A stretch of DNA of 64,000 bases. It comes from Trifolium pratense. Lineage: Eukaryota > Streptophyta > Magnoliopsida > Fabales > Fabaceae. The stretch lies in contig NC_060065.1 in assembly GCF_020283565.1 (NCBI RefSeq), positions 37,684,409 through 37,748,408 of the forward strand. The letters are read 5' to 3'. Positions 34,129 through 50,000 of the stretch are shown here, piece by piece. Made by a program: the position numbers and the translations under genes. The notes under the pieces are model-generated. The model was given only the letters and a program-made list of their open reading frames with translations. It was not told where the DNA came from and did not search any database. Every line of letters starts with the position of its first letter. Position 1 is the first letter of the stretch.

Positions 34129-37100
34129 TCATTCTTTGTTGTTGGCGCGATCCCTTTTCTGTCCACCAAGAATACGAGAAATCTGTAAACCTCTACTGAA
34201 AGCTTGGTTGAAGAGCATTCTTGTTTGAAACTCTGAAACAAATGGGAACCATGCTAAGAAAGCTACTGGTGTGAAGAGAAGCAAGCCCATTATTACTTCA
34301 TATCCACGTGCAAGTGCTCGAACCGAGCCCCATAATCCAGTTTTTGCAATGAGTGGCTTACAAGCTTGTGCAATCTTTATGAAATTAAGAGAAGAGGAAA
34401 TGTAATCAGCACAAGCTAGAAATTTCTTAGTGACACTTATATAAAAAATAAAAAAGTAATAGAACTTTGCTTTTTATTAACACTTTTTTGTGTAGGTTGA
34501 AGCTCTGCATATCAAATTATTTTTTTATATGAAAAGTTTAGGCGAGTTGGATCCCGGAGGAGCACCAAAGCTAGGAAAAGCGTCAAGACTGAGAGCCCTA
34601 GTTAAGGTACATATATTTTACTACCAACAAGGTCCTCTCATCGGCAGCAGGATTCGAGCTCAGGTATTTGTGAGATCTGAGCTAAATCCTTACCAACTGG
34701 ACCAACCTACGTTGGTTGTGTCACTTGTAAGTTATGGCGCAAATGGTTCATGCCAGACTATATCATAACGGCCATCTATCATAACTTACTCTGTGAACAT
34801 CTATAAACTTATAAGGACATTTTTAGTTAGCGACGAACACTAAACTTATTTGACTGTAGTTATGAAGTTCTCATAAGTTAGAAGCTAATCTAAATTGGGC
34901 AAAAATGCTTAAGGTTTGAGACTAGAAATATTATGTTATCACTTTAATAGCTGCAGTGTGACTAAAATGTCACAAGTTCAAGTCGTGAAATCGCAATCTT
35001 GTAAATTCAAGGTAAGGTTGCCAACAATAGATCCGAAATGGATCCGAACTTTCCTTGTACCCTGAAGTTGCGTAAAACCAGGTTTCGCTTTTTAGAGGAT
35101 TTGGTAGAAGACAGACACCACATAAAGAGAATGCAAGAAAAGAAGAAGAAAATTACTGACCTGCAGCATTCCCCAGCCTGTTGGCATGACTGCCAGAATA
35201 CAGATTATTATGTCCTTAATTGTCATCTTAGCCACTACTATTAATATTATGAGGATGGCAAGGAATGTTATGAAAATAGAGCCCTCAATCAATCTAAATA
35301 CAAGCTGGAAATCTGCACTGAGGCGGCGCCTGCCAACAGATATACCCTGCAAAAATGCAGCAGATAGCATAGAAATGGTTAATTTATTTCTAAACAATAC
35401 AACTCAATTATAAAGTGATGTGTGAGTGGTGTAAGAAAAACAGAGAGCGAGGCTGTGTCACTTTACTTTTCATCTCTAGAAAGTAGCTAGGATAAATATG
35501 TCTAAACTATTATGATGCTCAATAGAACAGAGAATGATGCTGACATTAGATTAGAAGTTGTTGAATTGAAAAGATAGCTTTGTGAGTGGATATGAGCTTT
35601 CAGTACTCCCATTTAAAATTAAAAAACAGTTCAATAGAAACAACGGTTTAAAAATATTAAACCGGCTTGTAACTATGAACCGATTTCAAACTGGTTCTAA
35701 ACTCGAACTGATTTAGAAAAGTTAACCAATTTTTATGAAAGTGGACTTTAAGAACTGAATCAAACTGTTAATGTTGTTCAATTCAGTTTATGAACCATGA
35801 ACACCCCACTGCCAGTAAGTAGTAGTCCGCAGAACTCCCTGAATGAAGGATTATGCCAAATTTTAAAGATCCAAAATATAATAATTTGAATTCTCACCTT
35901 CATTAAACCCAATATTAGAAAGATTATCATCCAAGAAATACCATAAACCTGCAATCGAATAGCAACTTCAGTTAAATCATATCCTAATTGCTAGGGTTAT
36001 GAATAGACAAAGGAGTATTCCTAATGAGAGCTATATGCGAAAAGCACTTACTAGAACACTTTTATGCGCATCAGTGATTGAGAGGTGATATACAAGTCCA
36101 TATTGATATATGAAAAACCGGAGGGATAGTATTATCTCAGTAGCAATGCCACGCATTCCGGAATGCTCGAGATGCTCATGTTCATTTTCCCACCAGGATT
36201 CCCAACTTTTTTCAGGAGGTACACCGATACCTCCACGGTTGCTTATCCATTTATGCCAATCTGTCCAATCATCAAGTATCTTCTGCCACTCAAATCCCGA
36301 TGGATTGAAAAGGAAAGGAGCAAAGAGCCATGTCCCTGCCATGAACCATATGGTTATGGTAATTAAAATATATGCGACCACTCCTCGGTATGCATGGCCA
36401 AATATATGGTAGACCACAAGAAGAATAACCAATTCAATTCCTTTAACAAAATGACTCCGAGAATAGAGCCTATAATTATCGGCAAACTTGGCATGGAACA
36501 CCACGAAACCACGACCAGTGCCTCTGTACTGTGCACCTCCATGAAGCAACGTCCTTCCGTAATAGTGTGTTTTTGTTCCTAGAGAAAATGTGAAAAATAC
36601 AGGAGCCAACTGTATTTGCATTAGTACAAATTCACTAAACGCCTCACGGAAACCCTTCTCCAAACCAATTTCCATCAACATAGGCAAGGCCAACAAAAAT
36701 CCGATTTGCACAACAGATTGTGAAGCAAGAGCTACTTGAAGAGCTTTGTTGTCTCGAATAGCTCTTTGTTTGTTCAGCCCTTCTTCAAGTCCACTAAGGG
36801 AAAGATAGAGGCGGCCATAAAGGAATACATAAACTGTGAGGACTGTTAACTGTTAAAAGAAAAGTCAGTACTTTAAACAGATCATAATCATAAATATGAC
36901 TAATAAGTAAGGAAGGTTCTGAGTATACCAGGGTACTGAAATAGAAGCCAATGGTGGTGAAATAAACAGACAACATTCGGAAGAAATCAAATCGGTGTCC
37001 AAGCCTGTATATGTCCCTACTCATTGTCTGCTCACCATTCCCATTAGCTATCTTTGCCTCAAACATCGATATCTGGTTAAGACCGACATCCCTTCCTTTA

Positions 37101-40100
37101 CCAACTTGTATATACTCATGATGAGTAACATTTCCTTCACGTAAAGTAGAATTGAAACCTGCAACAAACTTATGCTATTGATACTTCTATAAAAGAAACA
37201 GAAACAAGTTATTCACACATACAGAAAGAGAACCTAAAGCACATGCCTGCAAATATATCTTCACTCAAGTTGATGACTTTAGAAGCCTTGCTAACACCGC
37301 CTCTTGTCAGGTGGAAAAGTCTATCAAACACATCTGGGTGGCCATAATGGAACCTCACTCTGAATGAAAACCAAGAAAAACATTACTGAGAACTTCAAAT
37401 AATAATGAACTTATAAACACCTCTTATTATATACTCAGGAAGGCTTATAAACATAACTTTCAGTTTTATACTTATAAACATATTCATATACTTATAAACA
37501 TAACTCGTTGAGAAATATAAAAAGCTTTCAGTTTTACATATTCATGTTAAAGAAAAATACCTAAAAAAGACGACTATGGGTTATGACTTATGACTATAGC
37601 CCTATTTGATTTTATAAATAATTAAATACTCATTCTTATTGTTTAAGAAGTCTTATTGTCCTTCTACTATTACTGTATTGAGTTGACTATTTGTTCTATA
37701 ACATAGATATCAGTATGAATAGGAGTGTCTGGTTAAAAATTTGCATCACACATCAAACCAGTGTATTTCATACGAGTTTACCGAGTCATAACAGGATTTT
37801 GCCCGAGTCACTACAGAAATGTTTCTACATGCGTTTCAATTCAACTCATTTTGGCCACCTAGAATTGTGGAATCATATGTTTCCACGAGTTACCACATTA
37901 ACAATATTGATTATGAGCATCCAAGTATGAAAAAACTGAGACTTACTTCAGCGGATTAGCCAACAATCTTTGTCCAATTGTCACAAAACTGGTTTCCTGA
38001 TTGGACATAAACCATGCAAGCGATGAAACACTGCAAGAAACATAAGGTAGATTAAAATTAACAGTCTATCAGTATATTTTAGCTTATATCAGAAGTGACA
38101 CCGCAAAACACAGAAATTGATACAACAGATCATACCTGCCAGTAAAAATATGCTCTCGGAGTCCAAGTATAGTTGGATATCTAGGATCACCATGTTTCTT
38201 AAGAAACTCTTGCAGCAAATTCCTCATTTTGAAAGCTTCTTCCATATAGTTATCCTGTTACACAAATGCTTAGCTATCATAATTTGTTCATATGCTAGAT
38301 TTCTCTTCTTTCTTCAATATATAAATAATAATGTAAGACCTGATTCATATCTATTGTTTGCAAGCCTTCCCCTCGTGTGAAAATGATGGCATGGTTTTGA
38401 TTTTCTGGCTTCCCCTCACCCAATATTGCAGACCCAGGAAGCTTTATTCTGTAAATTACCTACACCAAAATAAAAAAGACAAATTGGAAATCATCGCTTA
38501 AAGAATATAGGAAATACTACTTTCATTATCTTCTTCTTAAAAGAAAAGAAGCTCATAATGTTTATGATGCCAGATGATCGTGTTGATGAAATTGCGGATG
38601 CTTTTGTGTGTGCCTCAATGAATTAGCAATTTTTCTTTGGTATTGAGATTTAAAAAAGTGGGTTTTAAGTAAACCATCAATTTAGTTTCTAAAGCATCGC
38701 TCTCTTTCCAATTTAGTCCCAAAAGTATACAAATATAATACATAATCCCTAAAGTATATAAATCTGACATTTTAGCCCCTGCGGGACTAACATGATGAAT
38801 TTTCATATACTTTAAGGACTAAATTGATGGATTTCATATACTTTAGGGACTAATTATTTTTATATACTTTATAGACTAAATTGTAGATAGATTGATACTT
38901 TAAGGATTAAATTGATGGTTTATTCGGTTTTAATTTATAATTATATGCATAATTTTCATCAAATTGAATTTACTGACTTCAGTTATCATAATTTCAGGAA
39001 TGGTCGTTGGATAATACCTGGTCTAAATTTTGAACTGCTTCAGATGAATCAATTGATTTGGTTGGTAAAGCAGCTTTGGCTAGTGCTGAGTAATAAACCT
39101 TTTCAATTTTTCGGGAAGAATCTTTGCTAGCCTCTTCAACCTCATCAATATAAGCAACTCGAAGAGATGGATACCTGCAATTGTCACATTAGTACCAAAT
39201 GTAACAGGACAGTGTTTTTGTAAGCAATAACAGGTAACAAGGTTGACTTGATTGAGACCGAGAGTTTTACTTAGTCATGAGCTTTAAAATTTCTTTGGCC
39301 CTAGGATCACCAGATCGCTTGTGAATACTATATTGTTGACATGACACAACATATGTGAACTTCATGTCGGCTAATGATTGACATTGTGTCCACAGCGACC
39401 GCTCACTTGTTGGATTTTCCTTACTCTCTAGTTCCGCAGCCTTGTACCCTTTCATTAATTCTGTTTATGAAATGAAATTACAACATTGTAAGGTAATGAC
39501 CCCCCTTCACTCTCTCTTCAATGAATATTTCTGTACGTACCTTCATCCTTCGCCATATCAAGAAAAGCCTGTAGTTCCAATGCTTGTCGGAAATACATCA
39601 TTCCTCGAACTTCACATGGTGAGAATCAAGTGAACATGCACAAACAACATATATAATTATACAATGCAAAATATAACATCAAATTACATATCTACCGTAT
39701 AGAAATATTGTCAAAGGGCAGGAGGCGATTTGTACCAGTTTTAGTCAATGTCTGGCCTCTGTATGATGCCCATAAACGGAGTTCTTCTTCTAACTCTCCT
39801 TTGAGTTTCTCATCACTCTCTTCACTTTTACAATTGTGCCGTTGAAGAAAGTTTGTCCATTCATCTGAAGTAAATCATGATCAGAAGCAAGAATATATTA
39901 ATAGCATTGTGCATATAGTAAGAGAGGAATACAGTACATTTGTGGGGAGGGACACAAGTTGTTGACAATGTAAGTATTATTGATCCCACCAAATATTAGA
40001 ATTTTTCTATTTCCATATTAATATACAAAATCCTGTTTAGGGTTTACAGTTTTGTATACTCATAATTTCCTACTGTTCCAATAATATTTCAAATTTAGGC

Positions 40101-43100
40101 TCCAAAATGGGGATAGATGAGTAAATTTGAAAGAAAAACATGAATCCCGCTAATTTCTACAGTGGTTGTACTTTTAGGATTCAGTCTGTGCTTACAATAG
40201 TCTTCTAATTAAAATTTCAGTTAAAGCAGTATTTGATTTTAGTACAAGGTAATCTTTTACTGTCTCCTGACTGGAGGAACTTCCCACGAGGATAAATGCT
40301 ACAGTTATATGTAGAGGAAACGCACATACCTGGATATATCTTTTGCAAGTAAAAAAGGATAGAGACCCCATCTTCATTTTGTTCTTGCAGATGTTCTTGG
40401 GAGAAAAGAACCGGTTCATCGAAGTATGGCGTCAAGACACTACAAAATAAATATATATAATTTCAAACTATTGACTTAACACCGTCAAGTATCTTAAAAA
40501 TAAAAGAAAGTTAATACAATTATTATGACAACCACAGATTTTGTGGACATAATTTACAAGAAGTTAATGGTAGTCAGATTTTAAAATAAAATAAAAAATA
40601 TTTAAAGTGAATTTAGTAGATTTGTTTTTAAATTTGCATATAAATTCCGCTCAATTAAGAAAATACCACTCAATTAAGATTCTAAGTAATGTGCGAGTTT
40701 GAAGAGAACTTTAAGCATAAAGAAATGACTTAGCTAGATTAATACCACTATAAAAAATATTTGAAGAGATTATCTAATTTACGAACAATTACATTTATTA
40801 GCTTAACTATACAATATTTTTTTCATATAGCCTTGCCCATTATGATAATAAGATCAATAACCATGTTGAAAAAAGTGTTTTAGAGAGTCTACCGCATCAC
40901 AAATTGATGTTCAAGTACGTTAAGGTAAATGTAAATGATTTGAGCTTACGAGAAGGACAGCATATTCCGAACTTTGGGAGCAGACGGCATATTCATAAAC
41001 AAGGAATTACTGAAGAAAGTAATACGCCTCTTAGCATCCAAGTTGGCTGGTACATCCATAGCAGACTCCTTGACAGTAAGCAGTAACTGAAGCCTTTTTA
41101 TCTGTGAAGATCGAAAAAGAATATAAACCAAGAATTTATATCATGTAAATCAAACTGGTAACAGAGACATAAACACCTACAAGCCTATAAAACTTACTTT
41201 CTCTGACCAAGCTTCAGTATCTGTTGTGACAGGAAACTGAAGTCTACCAAGAAATTGATATTGTTGATCAAGGGGCGTCATCCTTTCATCTTTTCCCAAA
41301 GCCCCACCATGGCTTGAATCTTGCAAACTAACAAGTGGATGACAATGTGTTACTAGTCCAAAATAATCATCACAACAAATCAAAATAGCCAGGGACACAA
41401 ATTTCCAAAGGACTTACCCCTCAACATCTCCATCCATTATGTCTCTTGTCACAATCTCTAGCATGTCAAGCAAGAGAATCACAATTTGATCCTTGTCCTC
41501 CTGTTTGTTTTTCAACTGAAGAAACCAAACAGGTTTGGTTAAACTTCAAATTCAATTAAACACAAAATGTAATATTTAAGTCTACAAAGTAATTACCAAA
41601 CAATCAATCAGTTTAACAAAACGATCATATAGATCAGGGAGAGCACTCAGATCCAGATCCCTCAGCAGGTTTCCTCCTTCTATGAGCTCATCAACTTTTT
41701 GAAAAATATTCTGCATAACTCTGTTCATGAAACCATAACATACAAACGTCAGTATCTGAAACTTCGTCAAACTTCTCTTCTGATGTATACTCCCTCTAGA
41801 CTCAATTATAAGCAAAAGTAACTGATTACACGCATTAAGAAAAGTGGCTAACCTCAGTTAATTTCCTGGATGCAGTCAAAAAGATAATTGGATTTCCTAA
41901 ACTACCCTTTTGTTTCATTTAATTTTGCAGGATAACTTGTTTTGTTGGAGGAAATTTTGAGAACAATAGCATTAAATAGGGTTTTGCTTATATTTTTGTC
42001 CACCAAATATAACTACTTTTGCTTATATGTGAGTCCAGAGTATTATTTCACTAAACATGAACTTACATTTTCTCACGTTCTCCTAGAACCAAGAAGTTAA
42101 TAATATTTCTAAAAGAAGAATAGCATTCTTGAACAGCAGATTTCATGTACTTGTCCCTTGACAATCTTTTTTCCAGCTCTTGGCCTTTCCCAAAACTGTC
42201 TTTGGCCATAGACACTGCTATTGGAATCTGCATAGCAAATTCAAGGATATGGATGAATTTAAGCAGGATACCGGTTATTCTTATACAAACTCACAGAACA
42301 GTTGGACAGAAATAGATGAACCTTGCTAGCAAGTAAGAAAGGAGGCCACTGGATGAGATTCAGGGAACGGTCAGCCCAATATGGTACAAGCATGAGGTCC
42401 ATTTCCCTAAATAATTTATTGAAGTCAGATTTATTAGCAACAAAACATAAAGACCTTTCAAGAACATAAAAAATCTGAACATTGTAATTATTTACGGTTC
42501 ACCGTGAACAAAGAATTACAATATTAAGAACTGTTCAGGCATAATAGTACCTGTTATCAATTAAGTCCTCCTCCCTCAAGCTAGTAATTATTTTGTTCCA
42601 TAGTTGTGCAAATCTTGCTGCTTCCTTCTCTTTATCGGTAGAGACCTGAAACAACCGGTTCTCCTATAAGTTAATATATGTGGATAAAGGAAACATACAT
42701 TAAAAAGGAAAAATAAATAAATCAGTAAATTTAACAGGAAAAGAAAATAATCAGTAGAGAAAACTGGTATCCTGGCACATATATCAAGGACATTTGAAAC
42801 ATTATGATTAACACTTAACGTAAGTGTTTCGATTCCTTCCATAATTGATGAGAGACTTATGATATCAATGCATGAGATGTGAACACTCCAAGGTCTTTAA
42901 ATTAATTATTTTCTTTATAGAATATCACATTCATCTTATTACAAATACTTATCTTATTTTGAGATGAGTGTGCATCCCTTCACTATATTATCTCACCTCA
43001 TAAACGAGAGACTAATACAATGAGGCACCAAAGGCAAGGACACCTTACGATATTGTTGAGTCCTAAATTAGATGTATGGGATATGCCAAAAAGAGTGATT

Positions 43101-44058
43101 GTAAGTGGAAGGCATCCCTCATCTTAAAAGCCAGTTTTGTAAAGTTGACTTAGGTACAATCTAAATTTAAGAGGAACTATCATTACAAAGTAAAGCAAAT
43201 AAACGGAACATAAAGCTTATTCTCATACTGATTCTAATAATGAATAATTTCACAACCTGATCAAATTTACGAGAAAAAGTGGCCTTTAGTCCCTTTTTCT
43301 TTTTCTTCTCCGTCTGATCCAAGGGAATCAAGCGAGCATTAAATGCACCCGGAATTGAATCAAAGCGAGACCTTAGTAACTCCAATGTCCGAATCTGAAA
43401 TTATAATGAAAACAATGACTAAGTATGATAAGATCCATTGATCTGCAGCCAATTCAACAGAAAAAACCTAGATGGCTTCCATTAGCTTATTTTAAATAAC
43501 ATAGTTTGTGGTTCAGTAGCATGCAGGTACAACAGAAATAACATAAGAAAATGAATTCAAAATCGAACATTAACCTGGATAATCTCCTAACTTCCAATTA
43601 AGTTATTACTAAGGTTCTAATTAAAAGATTCTATATCAAATTTGGAATTTCTTATCTCAACTGTCTCAACTCAACCCTATTTGCCAACACAATCAAGCCA
43701 GAATCATAACTAGTAGGGACAAGATTCAATTAAATTAAGAACTTTAAAAATGTTGATGAAAAATTAGTTAAAAACAGCTATCTATATTAGCGTAATAACT
43801 TATGTTAGGAAAATTCCTATTGAGAGAGTATAATAAAAAAATTGTGTTGTGAAATAACAAATTAAAGGAGAATTTAACACTAGAACAAGAAATACAACAA
43901 CAAAAACTAAAGCCTTTCACCAAATAGGTAGTGTCACTAAGGTAAGGATAGTATTAGTAAGATTCAATTTGTAAAATAATGAACAAAATATGACAGAACA
44001 GAGAGAATGTACAAAAATGGAGAATGCAAAAGCTTTCAAGCTACAAGGACTCCTTGAC

Positions 44059-44098
<40 letters not shown>

Positions 44099-47000
44099 AT
44101 ACAAACCTCTCCCAAACGACGAAATGCACCGTATATGCCTCCTACAATTGTAGCATAAATAGCATACCAAATCTGTGTATCCATAAAGTAGACCTGCAAA
44201 AGGGCACCTGATTGATTATCACAACTCTCTATAGAACACAGCTTTAATATGATTAGAAAGGCATGCCACAGAGAGATAGACTTACAAGCATGATAGGAGC
44301 CCATATAGCAATAACTACACCGATATTGTTTTTCGCTGCACATAGTAATAACATGATATCAGGAATTATCCCATATATAAACTGCATTCATTTTGATTTA
44401 TTCACAAAGTTTTTACCATGAGGGAAGAACTCGTGCCAACTATAAACTGACACACGGGCATTCATGATGGCTTTTGTCGGGCCCACAAGAGGCTTAATCT
44501 GCAGTTCAGAGAAAATGAAGTGTATGAATTAACAAATACATGAATGCCAGACACATTTATTTCTGATTCATGTAGCATGCATGGAAAAAACAGTTAAGTG
44601 AATAGGAAGATGAATGAATCATGAGAAAGTAACTAACAAATGATAAGAAATATATTTTCCAACTATCAATCACTGGTGATTTAAATGCCATCAGCATTAT
44701 ACAAACTCCTATGCTGTAATCATTCCAAGTGCAAAAAAATAAAATGATATATTTCTGGATCAGGTATTTACCTCAAGGTAGTAACTGAATGCTAATTTAG
44801 ATAGAATTAAGAGAACCCAGAAAGTAGAGTACCTATAAAGTTAAGAAAGTTACATTAATCAGTCAAAGATGACTGGTGAATGTGATTACTGATGATTCAA
44901 GAAATTAACTTGATTCTCTTACTTGATCAGTGAAATTGGACCCTCTTGCATTCCTCTTCCAACAAAGAGCCGAGGCTGCAAATTGTGGAGAAAGAAGATG
45001 AAATAAACAAGATATTAAAAAATATATAGAATAAAAACTAAATATAAGTTCTTTAAACTCATGCACCAATAGTTTCTAATCATCTTCAAGAAAACATAAA
45101 AAATTGAATTTCTTATAATTATTTCATAGGGATGATGAAAAGGTATTGGTTCTAGGGAAGAACCTATATCAATATAAAATACAGAAATATAAGTTCACAA
45201 ACAAAATCTATATCAGCTTACCTGGGACCACCACATCATGAGCTTCACAGCACCATAGTTCGACCTCTCAAGATACCGGCGGATGAGTGGAAATAGAAAT
45301 AACAGTGCAGAGAGAATGTTTGGAGATAAATAGATGAAGACAGCCAAAATGAACATAGAAGGGGAGCCTGAACCGTTGCCAAACCAATTCTTTATGGTTT
45401 GTCCAAAACCAGATGGATTTTTCCAACTAAAAGCGTAGGTGACTGGCAAAATTACGACCCACGCTGCAGCTGAAATAGCTTTAAATATATATCGCAGCTT
45501 GACATGAAGCGACATAACATTCCTTGCTTTCCAACTCAGGACTATGTCAAGAAGGGCTGAAAAATTATAAAAGGTATCTTAATTAAGTATCAACTTCATA
45601 AAGTAGAACAAATTATTGTTTGACCAGTGAACATCCAGATGAAAAAAGTTGAAGTAAAATCAGAGTCGCGTGAACAAAATGAAATGTACAGTTGAAGGAA
45701 AATCAAACATCAAAGAAGGGAAAAAGGAGACTCCAACGTCATGTGAATCTTTTGAATAAACATTCCATCATCTTATGTGATCTTGCATAATTCATTATAT
45801 TTATACTAAGCCCTTAGTGTATCTCTCAAATTTGTTTATGTAACAAGTTCAGTGATCTTTGTAGTAGATGAAAATTTCCATTGCCGTCAAAGCATATTTT
45901 TCTTCCCTACCCCAGTCAACTCCTTTCTTGTTTTTTCATGGTGTATATCTCAAAAGTATCTCTGATTTCCATTTAGACGAACACACCCAGCAAAATAGAC
46001 GGGCATTGATTTTATTTTATCTAACCTTGTGCAAGCTTCAATATTGCAGCAGTTATGAAGATGCTGAGAACTTTCTTGAAAACATCACCATCAAATATGT
46101 TGCTTAAACTGCCAGAGTCATTCCAAGCGATGATTACCATTGCCTTAAATTAAAGAGCATAATCAGTCCAATTTATTAAACAGAATTGATACATAATGAA
46201 GTCAGTGGAGGTTGTAAATCAAAAACCAAATCAGGAACTATTATTACCTGTAAACATAGTATATAAAAGCTCCACATTCTGTCAAAACTTCTAAATACAT
46301 GCCAAAATGAGCGAATCTCAACAAAATTAACTTTTCCCATCCACCGTTCGTCATCATAAGATTTGTTTTCCTGTTTTCCAAAACCAAGCACAATTTTTTA
46401 GGGTAAAGATCATGGAGATAGATTGCTTCATTCATATTCAAGACAAACTTTGGTTGACCAAAAGAATCTCAGAAGGAAATAATTACAATGCATGTATGTG
46501 ATAAATGTGACAATAAATAACAAGTTGTGGTCAGCTAGTTCAATGAAAAACATAGTGGAAAACAAATCTAATATGTGTGAAGTTGGCATATTTGAGGTTC
46601 AAGCCCTAAATATAAGTACCACAAAGAAACAAAAACGTGAACACCGCAATAACAATACCGTGTAAATATCAATTTCACAGTATTTAAATTTTATCATCTC
46701 CTTTTCCACCCTCTACTTAAATCCCTGTAATTTCAACAGTACACATTTCTTGATATTAAAAAATTTCACATTAATTATACGTCAAACGCTGTATGGGAAG
46801 GGTGCAATGCTGTTAAAAGAGTATACAATCATTTTCACGGGTGGTGTAGACCATTTTCTCATATAAATATTATGTTCTAAGGGTTGGTATCCTTTACTGT
46901 TTTCCTCTATGCTTTACTTCCACTCATTTGTTAATAAGAAGATAGCCTTTAAGCCATAATATGTCATACCTCTTCTTTGTTATTTACACGCTGCGCATGA

Positions 47001-50000
47001 GGCAGAGGCACAGAGAAGAACTCAGAATTAATACGCATAGGCCAACCTAGACGGAAGCAATCAACAGACCTGCAATTTGGAAATGAATTTATAATCTCTT
47101 TTATGATTAAAAAAAAAATATAAAGGAAATCAGGCAGAACAAAAAGAAAATAATACCAAAAAAATTCGTTTAAATCGTCATAGTTTCTCCAATGAGAATG
47201 CTTTGCTTTTCCTCCTTTACTCCTTAGAGCTTCCTGCAATACGAAAAATGTTATTAATAGAACACATAGAAAGCAAAATGTTGAAAGAAAACTAAAAGGT
47301 TCTTGAGCTCATAGATAAAGTAGAAGCACACCTTTTGTATTGTATCATATATTGGTTTTATTACTTTCTGCAGAAATGCCTCCTTTTCACCACCATATGC
47401 CGGCTTTACAGGTTCACCCGTCAATGGACTAACATTCCCAGCTAACATCCCATACAACTCAAATGCCATCTAGGAAGATAAAATGATGCTTAGTTTCAGT
47501 TAATAATTTTTACATTCATATCAGAGACATGCAAGTGCTCCGCGAACATTGAAAGTAATTAAAAATAATATCAGAAAGGGTTAATATTAGATCATTTTAA
47601 ATATCTCTTCAGACTGAATACAGTATTTTATAATATTGTCGAATTTTAAATAATACTTACATGATGGTAAATATAACACAGGCATTCTGGCATAAATCTC
47701 AAATTTGCAGCTTCTCCCCATATAAGAAGATATAGACCCATGTATAACAATTTGCGCTGTTGCATTTCCTGCTGAATTGTTGGCAACCTAAACATCATCA
47801 TAAAAATAACAAACTTTAAAAGAGCGTATTACGAATTTCTATAATATTCTCTTATGCCTAACTATAAAGTATCAATTTCAACTCAAAGCTTCACAAAACA
47901 ACCATTTGACATGCAAATCTTACCAAAGACTACTTTTGCGACCTAAATACTTGCACCACTTTTTGTAGCTTCTAAAGAGTTTCTTCATCACTTCATTTAA
48001 AGCACGGTCGTCCAACTGAAAAGGAAAAAAGCAGTTTGTCAGAAACAATAAATTTTAGTATGACTAAATAGAGGGTCCAAGCCAGTCATTCACCAAAAGG
48101 GAAAAAACAAACCTTGGGTTGTTGCTCATGTTTTGGAAATTGTCTTATATGTACATTTGCAAGCAAAAGAATCAAGTGCTCTCTTTGGTTTTCCACATTA
48201 TCCTTCTGCATAGGTACAAATAATTAATATTTGAGCGAAATATATGGAACCAAATGGTTGTCATAACTCAATCCAGTCTCTACCTGGAAACCAAACATCA
48301 GCAGAAGCCAATCCAGAATGTCTTTATTATCTTTCTTTAGAATGGCTTCATTTTCTTTAGTCACCATCGGCCATGGTAAACCCCTAGTATTGCGCAGTGC
48401 AGAGCAAGCAGCTTGAATCTGTAAATCAATAAATAAATATAAGCAATCTAGTCAACGCTCTGAAAGGAATTCTAACATAAGTTATTCATTAGATAAAAGT
48501 TGTAATGATAAGTTGATGCCGAACTCTGCAACCTGTCATACACATTAAGATGCAAACATACACTAATTCTCTCTCCTTAAGGGTAAACTTGTAAAATAAT
48601 ATCAATTGTCAACAAATTTAATACTACTACCAACTTTCTTAATTCCAGGTCGGCAGAGTCCTATATTTAGGAACAGAGGTAGTAACTTAAATGAAAATTG
48701 AATTTAAACATAGTAAAAGAGAACAAACCTCAGGATATCTCATGATAGCCTCTTTTCCACTTTCTGGATCAAGGGGCAAAATATTATAAGGTGCATATAA
48801 TTGCTTCTTTTCCTCAACCCTGTTATGAGCTTCCATAATCTACAATGAAACATTGGAATGTGAAAATCAAAGTATAAAAACAAAAACAGTTGCAATTTTA
48901 ATATCATTCTATTTATATTTATTTGTATACTCCATTTATAGTTACTAATATAGAAAGCAAAAATGCAGAGATCTGAAGCAGCATATCATTTAGTTTACCT
49001 CTTCAGATACTTCTACAGCCTCAGTTTGATTAACTGCTTTCAAAACCTCAAACAAAACAGCAGCAGTTTGATATGCTTTTGTGAGTTGGGCACTGGAAAA
49101 AGCATATGAAGTTAATGCCGATATTTTCTTTGTTATGGATAAAATATACAACTCATATTAACAGAAATTGGAATAATTCACAGTGAATGTCTAATATAAG
49201 GGAGGTAAAGTTGAGTCAATGACCAAATTAGAACAATTCACAGTTAATGTCACTCACCGATCCTTATCAGCAGCATTCTGTAACGCTTGAATATACTTTT
49301 GGTAGTAATGCCGATAAAAGCTCTGCATTTCACGAGCATCGCTCTTTGCTCTTCCTTCCAACGTGGTGTCATTTTCCTGTGAAGAATGGGAAAATACTTG
49401 CATGTATTCAGATTTCCAAAGAAAGACATTCCAATCTGAGCTATAACAACATGAGAAGTATTTGATCTTTCTTCTTTTGTTGGTACTTTAATATACTCAA
49501 ATTAGAGAACAGTAAAGAAACCATCGATATTCATTCAGATTCGTATTCTCTTAATTGTCGAATTCATTGGTCAAGCAAAGGAAAGAAATATCATAAAACG
49601 ATTGAAAACATAAGAGAACTATTAGAACAAATGTAGAAATTCTTAACAAATAAATTCAGAAGTTTACCCTTTCTAAACGTTGGAGAAGAGCTGTTTTGAA
49701 TTGGCGAACACCACGCCCACTAGATGTGGGATCTAGTCTGTGAGCTTTTTCAAAGGCATAAAACCGACCTAATTACAAAACAAACTAGTGCATTAGACAG
49801 AGAATACACATATCAAAGCCCGTAAAGCATTTGATTGCTGTGCCGGGCATATAATGAGACTAACAAAATATCCAAATACAATAACCAAAAGAAAAAGTGT
49901 GTCGAAGTAAAATATAAAAAGATGAAAGTTACAACATGCAATAGATTGGTTTCAGATACAAACGAAGTAAACACATAGTGATTTTATAGAATTACCAAAT

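Noticed and set aside
36110..36582. Plus-strand frames of 60-100 aa
   Set aside because: Antisense shadows of callose synthase exon 39.
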